64,000 nucleotides of DNA from Pseudoalteromonas marina (GTDB lineage: Bacteria > Pseudomonadota > Gammaproteobacteria > Enterobacterales > Alteromonadaceae): the NCBI RefSeq assembly GCF_000238335.3, contig NZ_AHCB03000007.1:496001-560000 (forward strand), in the 5' to 3' direction. Below the pieces are notes generated by a model. The model was not told the DNA's origin, did not search any database, and worked only from the letters and a program-made list of their open reading frames with translations. The first letter of the stretch is position 1. Every line of letters begins with the position of its first letter. Positions 18,379 to 26,618 of the stretch are shown in pieces. The translations under genes and the position numbers were made by a program.

Positions 18379-19920
18379 TTACAGTTTTGCAAAACCCAAT
18401 GAATTTACTTTATTAATAAGATCTCTGTGAGTGGGCAAATTATATTTCAGCTGATCTATACGTATTTTTGTCATCTGTAGCTGTTTTTTTGCTAACTCAC
18501 CTTGATTATAAATATGTTTCATTTGACTAAAGTCAGACTTAAACCCAACACCATATAAGATGTACTGATAGCTAGCAGCACTAAATGCTTCTACATTATC
18601 AGTAAAGTCATACTCGCTTGGGGAGCTATAACGCCAAATAGACAATAACTCTTGCAAAGAATTAGGAATACTCTGTGTATCGCGATGCTCAAGCCAAAAC
18701 GGTTCAGTACGCTCACTCAAAGCATAATGCAACTTAAGAAAATCAATTACACCGCGCCACTTTTTCAACATGATCGCATTAAAACGTTTTGCAGTAATAG
18801 GCATCAATTCTTTATTTGGAGGCAATTGATCCGCGATATAATTTGCAGACGCTTCAATAAGCATGAGCGCTGATGCCTCTAGTGGTTCTAAAAAACCTGC
18901 AGCTAAGCCAACAGCAACACAATTATTCTTCCAGAAAATTTTTCGATGCCCTGGTTTGAAATTTATTTTTTTAGCTGTTTTTACCTCTTCCAAGCCAATG
19001 TAATTCGCAAGTGTTTTGCGAGCTTGTTCTTCTGAACAATGTTTACTCGAATACACATAACCAACACCACGACGTTCTTGTAAGCCAATATCCCATATCC
19101 AACCCGCCTCTTGAGCTGTTGAAATAGTATGACAAGCAATAGGGTCATTTTCATTGATATAAGGAACTTGAGTGGCTATGGCCGTATCAGCTAAAAAAAC
19201 ATCATTGCATGGAATAAACGGAACTTTTAGAGTTTCACCAAGCAACAAACTTCGCATACCTGAGCAGTCTACAAATAAGTCAGCTAGTTGTGCGCCATGT
19301 TCTTTGGTCTGTAAACAACTGATATCACCACATGGAGCTTGCTCAATACGATCAACGGTATCGCTAATGTGCTCAACACCAAGTTCACTAATACAGTGCT
19401 TTCGTAATAAAGCGATAAACTTTGCCGCATCTAAATGGTAGCCATAATTAGCTATCACTTCGTACTCTTTATTCGCAATAGTTTTCGGGGCTAAACCCTG
19501 TTCACATAAATATTGCTGAAAGCTGACGGCTTCAGAAAACGAGCAAGTTGGCTCAACTACAGACTGCCAGTAAGGTGCTGGATCAACTTTATTAAACCCT
19601 TGTGGTTCTGTAAACGGGTGATAATAGACATCATCTTTTGCATTCACCCAGTTAACAAACTTACTAGCTTGTTTGAAAGTAGCTCCGCATTCACGCATAA
19701 ATTGCGTTTCTGAAATTCCCAACTGCGATAATGTTTTACGCATCGTTGGCCATGTCCCCTCACCAACGCCAACTACTGAAATTTCAGGCGATTCAATTAG
19801 GGTAACTTTAATGCCTTGGTTGGATAGATTGCTAGCGTGTTTCTTTGCAAGAATGCCTGCAGTTATCCACCCTGCTGTACCACCACCCAGGACAATAATT
19901 CGATTAATAACACCAGACAA
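18379..19920 (-). CDS. Tryptophan-halogenase-family flavoprotein
   Basis: A 513-residue protein of the flavin-dependent halogenase family (PF04820). The FAD motif LGGGTAGW is at residues 11-18, GVGEGTWPTM at 51-60, and a Lys 83 in ATFKQASKFVNW aligns with the catalytic Lys 79 of PrnA. The diagnostic WxWxIP motif reads WIWDIG (274-279), so the Pro is lost. That argues for a divergent reaction or substrate, not classical tryptophan chlorination. Start is TTG at 19920, with AAAAGG 8 nt upstream. It lies downstream of the TonB receptor and heads a transcript with sapC-like and symporter genes. Confidence 0.82.
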   Translation of the reverse strand: MSGVINRIIVLGGGTAGWITAGILAKKHASNLSNQGIKVTLIESPEISVVGVGEGTWPTMRKTLSQLGISETQFMRECGATFKQASKFVNWVNAKDDVYYHPFTEPQGFNKVDPAPYWQSVVEPTCSFSEAVSFQQYLCEQGLAPKTIANKEYEVIANYGYHLDAAKFIALLRKHCISELGVEHISDTVDRIEQAPCGDISCLQTKEHGAQLADLFVDCSGMRSLLLGETLKVPFIPCNDVFLADTAIATQVPYINENDPIACHTISTAQEAGWIWDIGLQERRGVGYVYSSKHCSEEQARKTLANYIGLEEVKTAKKINFKPGHRKIFWKNNCVAVGLAAGFLEPLEASALMLIEASANYIADQLPPNKELMPITAKRFNAIMLKKWRGVIDFLKLHYALSERTEPFWLEHRDTQSIPNSLQELLSIWRYSSPSEYDFTDNVEAFSAASYQYILYGVGFKSDFSQMKHIYNQGELAKKQLQMTKIRIDQLKYNLPTHRDLINKVNSLGFAKL

Positions 19921-19958
19921 AGCGTTTACCTTTTCATTGCATGTTAAACTTTAAGAAA

Positions 19959-19981
19959 AAAGGGGGGTAAATCCCCCCTTT
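19959..19981 (-). terminator. Terminator after the TonB receptor
   Basis: A 9-bp stem (AAAGGGGGG / CCCCCCTTT, loop TAAAT) is followed on the minus strand by a T-run. It lies between the receptor stop and the halogenase-like start and could allow partial read-through, giving more receptor than downstream product. Confidence 0.85.
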
Positions 19982-20001
19982 AAACTTACATCATAACCTG
20001 A

Positions 20002-22782
20002 CTAGAACGAGCCTCGAATACCTAGTGCATAGCGAGAACCTGAACGAACTTGTTCAGTAAAGTGACTTGCTAAGCTACCGTGTTTAGACGTGTACTCATC
20101 AGTAATATTGATACCTTCAAGAATAACTGTAAGGTTGTCGTTTATGTCATAACTGGCGCTAATATCCCACTGTCCATAAGTATCTACGTACTCAGGCTCA
20201 CCAGTATCACCGTTACGAAGAGTTTGTAAAAACGATTCACGGTTATTGTAAGCAATACGAGCTTGGAAACCGTCTTTTTCATAGAAACCAATTAAGTTTT
20301 GTGAATCACCTAATCCTTCTAACTGAAAGCCATCTTCACTATCACTATTAACAATAGTTGCATTTGCTTGGAAACCAAAACCATTTTCAAACGTATGAGT
20401 CCAGGCCATTTCTAGACCTTCAACTTGTGCAGTCGCACCATTACGTGGACGACTTACTTCAAAATCATAGCTTCCACTTGCTAAAGAGAAAGACTCTGTA
20501 GCCGGTGTTACTGTGATAAAGCCTTCAACATCTTTGCTGAAAATACCAAAAGATACGGCGCTTGCATCATCATAGTACCACTCGTATGACATATCCCAGT
20601 TTGTTGATAGGAATGGAGTCAAATTAGGGTTACCACCGCTCGCCAGTAAAATATCTGGACGGGTTGTGCCTATATTTGTAACTGGACGCATTGCTTCTAA
20701 TGTCGGACGAGTAATCGTTTCTGAGTAAGCAAAACGTAACAACATATCATCTTCAACTTCAAACTTAGCGTTTAAGCTAGGAAGTAAGTTGGTGTAAGAG
20801 TTTTTAAGCGTAATTGGAACAGAAGCTCGTTGGCCGTTTGCATCTTCAATGTAAACTTGGTCAAGGATTGTACCGTCTAGTGGGTTTTGAGCAATATCAA
20901 CTAATGTAGCCTGGTTACCCGATGCTGTAGTTGTAGTTTCACTGTAGCGAACACCAACATTTACAGTCCATGGTATATCACCTAAATCACCTTGGAATAC
21001 AAAGTCAGCATAAGCAGAAAATATTTCTTCTTCTATTTCAAAACTTGTACCTAACTCAACCGGCGTATAACCATTTAACGCTGCAAACGCTGCAATATTT
21101 GCATCTGCATCATCACCGCGGTTGGCTGACTGACCAGAAATAGCGGCATCAGATTCTAGGTACGATAAGTAATCATCTACGTTGTAACCAAAGAATGATG
21201 ATGGAATACCATTAAACCAACCATTTGGTGTAACTAGATATGCTAAGTCATCTGGAACATCTAGACCGTAACCACAGTAGAAACAATTTGGTAAGCTTGG
21301 CGATTGGAATACTTTAGCTTCTTTTGTTCTATCTTGTGTATACACACCGTAGCGTAATTGAGTAAACGTTTCGCTATTTGGTGTATAGGTGAAATCTGCA
21401 CGCATTTCTGTGATTTCATCAGTTCGTTCATCGCCTCCACGCTCTACGTAGTGAGCACGAAGTTTACTTGAGTCTGCTTGAGTGAATGGGCCGTTAATTC
21501 CATCAGAAGATAACCCCGGTAAATCACCACCACCAGTGAAGTCATATGTATAACCGTTTGCGTAACCCATTACGGTGAAAACACGACTTTGATCGCCACT
21601 TAAATCTTCAGCTTTAGAAGTAGAAATATCAATATCTACTTTTAATTGATCTGTTAATTTCCAATCAGCATTAAAGCCAAAAGATTGAATTTTAACATTG
21701 CGGTCTAAACCTTGTTGAACAAAGTCAGTTGCACCTGAACCACCACCATTTGGATCGTCAAACGCATTGTGTGACCAATAAGTTACTGTTTCTGTTGATG
21801 GATCTACCTGAAAATCACGGAAGTTACCTGGAGTAAACCAGTTTGCATAGTTACTTACTTGAGACTCAACTTCAAATTTTGAATAAATACCGTCAAACGT
21901 TAAAGTTAGATCATCGCTAGCAGCGTATTGAAATACCAGTGTACCACTTGTGCGTGTGCGGTCTTCAACGTTTGATGTTAAATCTAAATTACGTGGTACC
22001 CATACATTAAATGCTTCTTTACCTGTACCTGCAGCAGCATCAAAGTCATTTGTTTGGATACGATCGACACGGTAAAAGCCACGTGTATCAGCTTGGTTAA
22101 TTTGTGCATCACGCTTTTGTACTGATAAAGAGGCTAGTACGCCTAATTTATCTTCCATAAAGGTGTCACTTATGAGGCCTGAAAATGCAGGGGTTGTGCT
22201 TTCAGATAAGCTGTCGTAAGTTGCTTTTACATTACCCACAGCTTTGAAACCGTCCAAATCAAAAGGCTTAGCTGTATTTAAATTAATGTATGAACCAATA
22301 CCACCTTCTTGATTAGCAGCATTTGATGTTTTGTAGATATCTGCACCTGAAATTAGCTCTGAAGCAAGTGTGTCGAAGCTAAACTCACGGCCAGCTCTTT
22401 CCGACGCCATTTGACGGCCATTAACAGTAACCAGGTTAAACTGAGGGCCAAAACCACGCACAGATATAAGCTGACCTTCACCACCGCTTCGGTCAATAGC
22501 AACACCTGTAATACGTTGTAGTGACTCTGCTACGTTTTGATCAGGAAATTTACCAAGATCTTCCGCCGAAATACCATCAGAAACGATGAGCGCTTCTTTC
22601 TTATCAGAAAAAGAACGCTTAAGGCTACTTATTAAGCCGCGTACTTCAATGACTTCGATATCTTTTTCTGCTGTAGCTCCCTCTGCCTCTTGAGCTGCAA
22701 CATGGCCGCTTGCCAGTACACCAGCGATAGCTAAACTGAGTGCGGTTTTCTTGTTGAACGATAACTTATTGTTAATTATCAT
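20002..22782 (-). CDS. TonB-dependent outer-membrane receptor, probable galactoside transporter
   Basis: A 926-residue outer-membrane receptor. It has an N-terminal signal peptide (ending near HVAAQ), a TonB-box-like DIEVIEVRG, and a plug domain with FPDQNVAESLQRITGV and SVRGFGPQFNLVTVNGR. A large barrel ends in RYALGIRGSF, with the C-terminal aromatic needed for BAM insertion. The wording is typical of proteobacterial carbohydrate TonB receptors. Its position between galM and the halogenase-SapC-symporter group, plus its own regulon-type palindrome at 22860, makes alpha-galacto-oligosaccharides the likely ligand (inference). Confidence 0.92.
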   Translation of the reverse strand: MIINNKLSFNKKTALSLAIAGVLASGHVAAQEAEGATAEKDIEVIEVRGLISSLKRSFSDKKEALIVSDGISAEDLGKFPDQNVAESLQRITGVAIDRSGGEGQLISVRGFGPQFNLVTVNGRQMASERAGREFSFDTLASELISGADIYKTSNAANQEGGIGSYINLNTAKPFDLDGFKAVGNVKATYDSLSESTTPAFSGLISDTFMEDKLGVLASLSVQKRDAQINQADTRGFYRVDRIQTNDFDAAAGTGKEAFNVWVPRNLDLTSNVEDRTRTSGTLVFQYAASDDLTLTFDGIYSKFEVESQVSNYANWFTPGNFRDFQVDPSTETVTYWSHNAFDDPNGGGSGATDFVQQGLDRNVKIQSFGFNADWKLTDQLKVDIDISTSKAEDLSGDQSRVFTVMGYANGYTYDFTGGGDLPGLSSDGINGPFTQADSSKLRAHYVERGGDERTDEITEMRADFTYTPNSETFTQLRYGVYTQDRTKEAKVFQSPSLPNCFYCGYGLDVPDDLAYLVTPNGWFNGIPSSFFGYNVDDYLSYLESDAAISGQSANRGDDADANIAAFAALNGYTPVELGTSFEIEEEIFSAYADFVFQGDLGDIPWTVNVGVRYSETTTTASGNQATLVDIAQNPLDGTILDQVYIEDANGQRASVPITLKNSYTNLLPSLNAKFEVEDDMLLRFAYSETITRPTLEAMRPVTNIGTTRPDILLASGGNPNLTPFLSTNWDMSYEWYYDDASAVSFGIFSKDVEGFITVTPATESFSLASGSYDFEVSRPRNGATAQVEGLEMAWTHTFENGFGFQANATIVNSDSEDGFQLEGLGDSQNLIGFYEKDGFQARIAYNNRESFLQTLRNGDTGEPEYVDTYGQWDISASYDINDNLTVILEGINITDEYTSKHGSLASHFTEQVRSGSRYALGIRGSF

Positions 22783-22859
22783 TTTTTAAAAACTCCTGAT
22801 TGTGTGTAGTTATTTTGTCGTTATGTTGATTGAATAGCTTCAAAATTATTTCAAATACT

Positions 22860-22874
22860 ATTTATATTATAAAT
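22860..22874. promoter_or_regulatory. Candidate operator, TonB-receptor copy
   Basis: ATTTATATTATAAAT is a 15-bp palindrome, perfect about its central base, 78 nt before the receptor start. It is the best-formed member of the set in this window. Confidence 0.6.
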
Positions 22875-22994
22875 ACTTTAAACAAAGCAAAAGTGCAACC
22901 TTTTCCTTAATAATACGTATCACTTCATTACTATTGATTTTCTTTTTGTTTTCTTTTAATTAACATTAAAATCAAATTAAGGTGTTGAGTTTAA

Positions 22995-23966
22995 TTACGA
23001 AAATGCATAAATAATAACCTGATTATATTCTTCATCAGGCAATAAATTAGCTTTAGGATAATTTTCGCGATTTGGCGCATCAGGCCAATTTTGCGCTTCA
23101 AGGCACAGTGCTTGTCGTGCCCTAAAAGGGTCACTAACAAAATTAGCTGTGTATAATTGCATACCTGGCTGAGTGCTTTTGAGCGTTAAACTAACGTTCG
23201 TGTGTGGCGACGTTAAAGTAGCCATGGTATGAAGGCTGTCGTCGTTTTCAAATACATAACAGTGATCTAAACCATTAGCTGCATCTAATTGGGTGTGACT
23301 TTGCGTTAATGCATCTTTAACTAATTTTGGCTTAATGAAATCAAAGCAACTATTTGCAACGGGGGCAGGCTCGCCCAATGGGATGCTGTGCCCATCAATG
23401 GGTAAATAGTGAGTCGCATTTACCTGAAGTAAATGGTTCTCAATAGTGTCGCTGCTCTCAAGATTAAAATAGCAATGGTTAGTGAAGTTAACGAGAGTTT
23501 CTTTATTGCAAGTCGCTTTAAACTTAAGTAGAAGCTGCCCATTTTCTGCAGTAATGGTTTGCCATACTTTTAACTCTCCAGGAAAACCCTCTTCGCCATC
23601 CACTGAGCAATAATAAAGCTCAACCTCACTGTCGGTTTGTTTGGTTACTTGCCAAAGTACTTTATTAAAGCCTTTAACGCCGCCGTGTAGGCTATTAGGG
23701 CCGTTATTTGCTTCCAGTTGATACTGCGAGCCAGATAAGTTAAAACGCCCTTCAGCGATACGATTAGCGTATCGACCTACTGTAGCGCCTAAATAAAATG
23801 GGTTTTCAAGATAGTACTGAGGATCGTCGACGCTAAGCGTCATTTCTTGGTTTTTAAATTTAATGCTTTTAATTATTGCACCAAATGGCAATATTTCGGC
23901 AGTTAGATTCTTAGAGTCACTAAGCTGTATAACCCGCATTGGTTCATCAATGGTTGTCATCGTCAC
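22995..23966 (-). CDS. galM: Aldose 1-epimerase (galactose mutarotase)
   Basis: An enzyme of about 324 residues that interconverts alpha and beta anomers so that galactokinase receives alpha-D-galactose. Conserved blocks are GRYANRIAEGRF, NGPNSLHGG (substrate His) and FTNHCYFNL (catalytic His). A Glu near the end, in LCLEAQNWPDAPN, is the general base. Start is uncertain: GAGGA sits 6 nt before a GTG at 23966, abuts an ATG at 23972, and is 12 nt from an ATG at 23960. The gene is upstream of the TonB receptor in the same direction, with its own palindrome. Confidence 0.93.
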   Translation of the reverse strand: MTMTTIDEPMRVIQLSDSKNLTAEILPFGAIIKSIKFKNQEMTLSVDDPQYYLENPFYLGATVGRYANRIAEGRFNLSGSQYQLEANNGPNSLHGGVKGFNKVLWQVTKQTDSEVELYYCSVDGEEGFPGELKVWQTITAENGQLLLKFKATCNKETLVNFTNHCYFNLESSDTIENHLLQVNATHYLPIDGHSIPLGEPAPVANSCFDFIKPKLVKDALTQSHTQLDAANGLDHCYVFENDDSLHTMATLTSPHTNVSLTLKSTQPGMQLYTANFVSDPFRARQALCLEAQNWPDAPNRENYPKANLLPDEEYNQVIIYAFS

Positions 23967-24018
23967 GCACATTCCTCAAAAGTTACCTAGAAAACTATAT
24001 TAGTTAGATAAGGCAGCT

Positions 24019-24033
24019 ATATATATTATAAAT
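24019..24033. promoter_or_regulatory. Candidate operator, galM copy
   Basis: ATATATATTATAAAT differs from the TonB-receptor copy by one base and lies 53 nt before the preferred galM start. It marks the right-hand edge of the putative regulon. Confidence 0.55.
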
Positions 24034-24184
24034 AGTATATAACTCATATTGGTAACTCAATTAAAAAACGTTAAATTTTTTAATAAAATTTACAATTGCG
24101 CTATTTATTTAACGTTAATACTGACTACCTTTTTATAATTGGCTAAGTTGAAATGTGCGTAACACCGAAGTATCGGTTTGTAAA

Positions 24185-24574
24185 TTAAGCCATATGCTTC
24201 TCAAGTGCTGCTTTTTCTTCAGTGCTCAAAGCTTGCTTAGCTCTTTCAGCAAAGTTATATCTGACCATTACAACCTTTCCAATTGCACAGCATTTATCAT
24301 GCTGAAATGCCTCTTGCTTGAGTACAAAAGAGCTTTTTCCTATGTGATCTACAGACGTTTTAATCGTGATCTCGTGGCCATAAAATAACTCCCCCACAAA
24401 CGACACTTCTATTTTGGCAATGATTAGTTTCCAGTCATGTGGGTTTAAGTCTGGCGTAAAAAATTTAAAAATAGGGACGCGAGCGGCTTCAAACCACACG
24501 GGGAGTACGGTATTGTTGATGTGTCCGAGTGCATCTGTTTCGCTAAAGCGCGGTATCACTTTTTCAATAAACAT
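24185..24574 (-). CDS. Acyl-CoA thioesterase, 4HBT hotdog fold
   Basis: A 129-residue hotdog-fold protein. RFSETDALGHINNTVLPVWFEAAR is the 4HBT signature region, with the catalytic Asp in TDALGHINN. Likely hydrolyses an acyl-CoA; chain specificity is unknown. The internal ATG at 24574 is chosen because it gives the family start and avoids overlap with the divergent gene at 24608. Only 33 nt separate the two start codons, so the promoters must lie partly within each other's coding DNA. No convincing terminator follows; a short hairpin (24164-24178) lacks a T-tract. Confidence 0.82.
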   Translation of the reverse strand: MFIEKVIPRFSETDALGHINNTVLPVWFEAARVPIFKFFTPDLNPHDWKLIIAKIEVSFVGELFYGHEITIKTSVDHIGKSSFVLKQEAFQHDKCCAIGKVVMVRYNFAERAKQALSTEEKAALEKHMA

Positions 24575-24607
24575 ATTAATCCAAAAATAATTATACAAAG
24601 GTAAACC

Positions 24608-25312
24608 ATGACGGACTTTATTCGCGTTTATGAAAACGCATTGAGCGATGATTTTTGCGATAACTTTATTAATACGTTCACGCAAAGCCCGCATGTAAAA
24701 CAAGGGGTTACTTCAGGCGGTGTTGATTTAAAGAAAAAAGACAGCCACGACCTACACCTAAATAGTCACCCCGAATACGCAGAGCAATTAAAACATATAC
24801 AACAAACGACTGCACAACATGTTTTTAACTATATTGAAGAACATATTTTTATGATGATTGGCGCATTTGGCTTAAAGGTTTATCATCCAAAAACGGGGGA
24901 AGTAGTAGATTTAACTCAAGAAAATTTTGATGAAGTGGGTAAACCACAGCTCCCTGTCCTTGTGCAGCAAATATTTAGATTAGGTAATGTCCAAGCGCAG
25001 AAATACGAGGTAAATAAAGGGGGTTATCCTTACTGGCACAGCGAAGTGTATCCTCAGTTACAACACAATGAAGCCCTGCATCGTGTACTTTTATTTATGT
25101 TTTACTTAAACGATGTCGAGGAAGGTGGAGAAACGGAGTTTTATTATCAAAACCGTAAAATAGCCCCTAAAAAAGGCACCATGGTGATAGCGCCTGGCTA
25201 CTTTACGCATACACATAGGGGTAATAAGCCAGTATCAAACGATAAGTATATTTTAACCTCGTGGGTGCTATTTAACCGTGCAGAGCAAATATATGGTGCA
25301 CCTAAAAGCTAA
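24608..25312 (+). CDS. 2-oxoglutarate/Fe(II) oxygenase, prolyl-4-hydroxylase-like
   Basis: A 234-residue protein with a C-terminal double-stranded beta-helix of the P4Hc type. Expected iron ligands are His 144 and the acidic residue two positions on, then His 203 in THRGNKP; Lys 213 in KYILTSW would bind 2-oxoglutarate. The acidic ligand is Glu 146 (WHSE), not the usual Asp. The GGETEFYY segment is typical of the family. Substrate unknown; possibly a protein or small-molecule hydroxylase. It shares a 17-bp hairpin terminator with the convergent PLP-enzyme gene. Confidence 0.75.
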   Translation: MTDFIRVYENALSDDFCDNFINTFTQSPHVKQGVTSGGVDLKKKDSHDLHLNSHPEYAEQLKHIQQTTAQHVFNYIEEHIFMMIGAFGLKVYHPKTGEVVDLTQENFDEVGKPQLPVLVQQIFRLGNVQAQKYEVNKGGYPYWHSEVYPQLQHNEALHRVLLFMFYLNDVEEGGETEFYYQNRKIAPKKGTMVIAPGYFTHTHRGNKPVSNDKYILTSWVLFNRAEQIYGAPKS

Positions 25313-25316
25313 ACCA

Positions 25317-25353
25317 ATAAATAAGCCATAAGTAACACTTATGGCTTATTTAT
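25317..25353. terminator. Bidirectional terminator, 17-bp hairpin
   Basis: An almost loop-less perfect stem (arms 25317-25333 and 25337-25353, core AAGCCATAAGT / ACTTATGGCTT) between two convergent genes. Confidence 0.85.
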
Positions 25354-25373
25354 ATATTTAGTAGACGACCTAT

Positions 25374-26609
25374 TTAACCAAGTAGCTCGTCAAACATATC
25401 AAACAGCTTATCAAGCTCTTCGACTGTGTTGTAATGCATACAACCAATACGTACTACACCGCCTGTATCAAGCACGTTTAATTGCTTACACAAACCTTGC
25501 GCGTAAAAATGTCCATCCCACACACATATATGCTGTTTGCCTAAAAACTCTGAAACGGCGCGTGGCTCTAAACCTTCAAACGTTAAAGCAAACGTAGGGG
25601 TACGTTCGTTTAATCGATCAAAGTCATCAATACCGTACAACTTTATACGAGGGTAATTAACTAAGCGCGTTAAAAAGTGTTCACTGAGCGCCATCTCGTG
25701 CTGTTTAGTTTTAGCAAATGCAGCTGTTAGCTTTTCACGGCGTGTATGGCCATCATCAAGCTCGCTAATTGCAGCAATGTAATCAACAGCGGCAATAAAG
25801 CCTGCCATTGCTTCAAAGCTTTGGGTACCTGTTTCCCAACGTCCCGGCGCTACATCTTTAGCAGGCTCTACTTTGTAAGGCGTAAAACCTTCAAGATGCT
25901 CTTTTTTACCGTACACCATCCCTAGGTGTGGGCCAAAAAACTTATACGCTGAGCAGGCTAAAAAGTCGCAATCAAGGGCTTGTACATCAATAAGCTCGTG
26001 CGGCGCATAATGTACCGCATCAACGTACACAAGAGCGCCTACAGCACGAGCTAGCTCTATAATACGTTTAATGTCGTTAATTGAGCCTGTAGTATTTGAA
26101 GCATAGGTCACAGCCACCAACTTAGTCTTGCTGTTTAATAAGCTTTCAAACTGCGTCATATCTAGGCTGCAATCGGCTTCATTAATCAAGGCAGTATTAA
26201 CCTTAACGCCTTTATCTTCTGCGGCTTGCTGCCATGATGACACGTTTGAGAAGTGATCGGCGTTAGTCACAATGATCTCATCACCGGCTTGCCAGTCGCG
26301 CGAAATAGCTCGGCTAAAGCTAAATGTAAGGCTTGTCATGTTAGGGCCAAACACAATATTTTGAGCACTTGGCGCATTAAGTAAATCGGCTGCAGCTTGG
26401 CGTGCATTTGCCATTAGCTCAACAGTTTTATCGCTTGAAAAAAACGCGCCACCGAGGTTTGAATTGTAGTGTCCTAAATAAGCAGACATTGCATTAAGCA
26501 CTGACTGCGGCACTTGAGACCCACCAGGGCCGTCTAAAAATATCGGCGATTTACCATCAACGCTTTGCATTAATGCCGGAAACTGCTCACGTAATTGCGC
26601 TATATTCAT
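25374..26609 (-). CDS. Class V aminotransferase-fold PLP enzyme (cysteine-desulfurase-like)
   Basis: A 411-residue fold-type I PLP enzyme of the cysteine-desulfurase-like TIGR01976 group. Seen are YVDAVHYAPH (Asp 197 and His of the cofactor site), the Schiff-base Lys 223 in CSAYKFFGPH, and FLDGPGGSQVP at the N-terminus. It lacks the mobile catalytic-Cys loop of true desulfurases, so sulfur transfer is doubtful. ATG 26609 is chosen because AAGGA lies 6 nt upstream; the ATG at 26615 directly abuts AAGGA. It begins 9 nt after the 2OG-Fe dioxygenase stop. The two probably act on the same amino acid. Confidence 0.82.
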   Translation of the reverse strand: MNIAQLREQFPALMQSVDGKSPIFLDGPGGSQVPQSVLNAMSAYLGHYNSNLGGAFFSSDKTVELMANARQAAADLLNAPSAQNIVFGPNMTSLTFSFSRAISRDWQAGDEIIVTNADHFSNVSSWQQAAEDKGVKVNTALINEADCSLDMTQFESLLNSKTKLVAVTYASNTTGSINDIKRIIELARAVGALVYVDAVHYAPHELIDVQALDCDFLACSAYKFFGPHLGMVYGKKEHLEGFTPYKVEPAKDVAPGRWETGTQSFEAMAGFIAAVDYIAAISELDDGHTRREKLTAAFAKTKQHEMALSEHFLTRLVNYPRIKLYGIDDFDRLNERTPTFALTFEGLEPRAVSEFLGKQHICVWDGHFYAQGLCKQLNVLDTGGVVRIGCMHYNTVEELDKLFDMFDELLG

Positions 26610-26618
26610 GAGCATTCC

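Noticed and set aside
18379-19920. Halogenated natural-product gene cluster
   Set aside because: No NRPS, PKS, flavin reductase or tailoring genes adjoin it, and the neighbours are sugar-uptake genes.
25374-26609. Annotation as cysteine desulfurase (IscS/SufS) or kynureninase
   Set aside because: The mobile catalytic-Cys loop of desulfurases is absent, and no isc/suf or tryptophan-catabolism genes are nearby.
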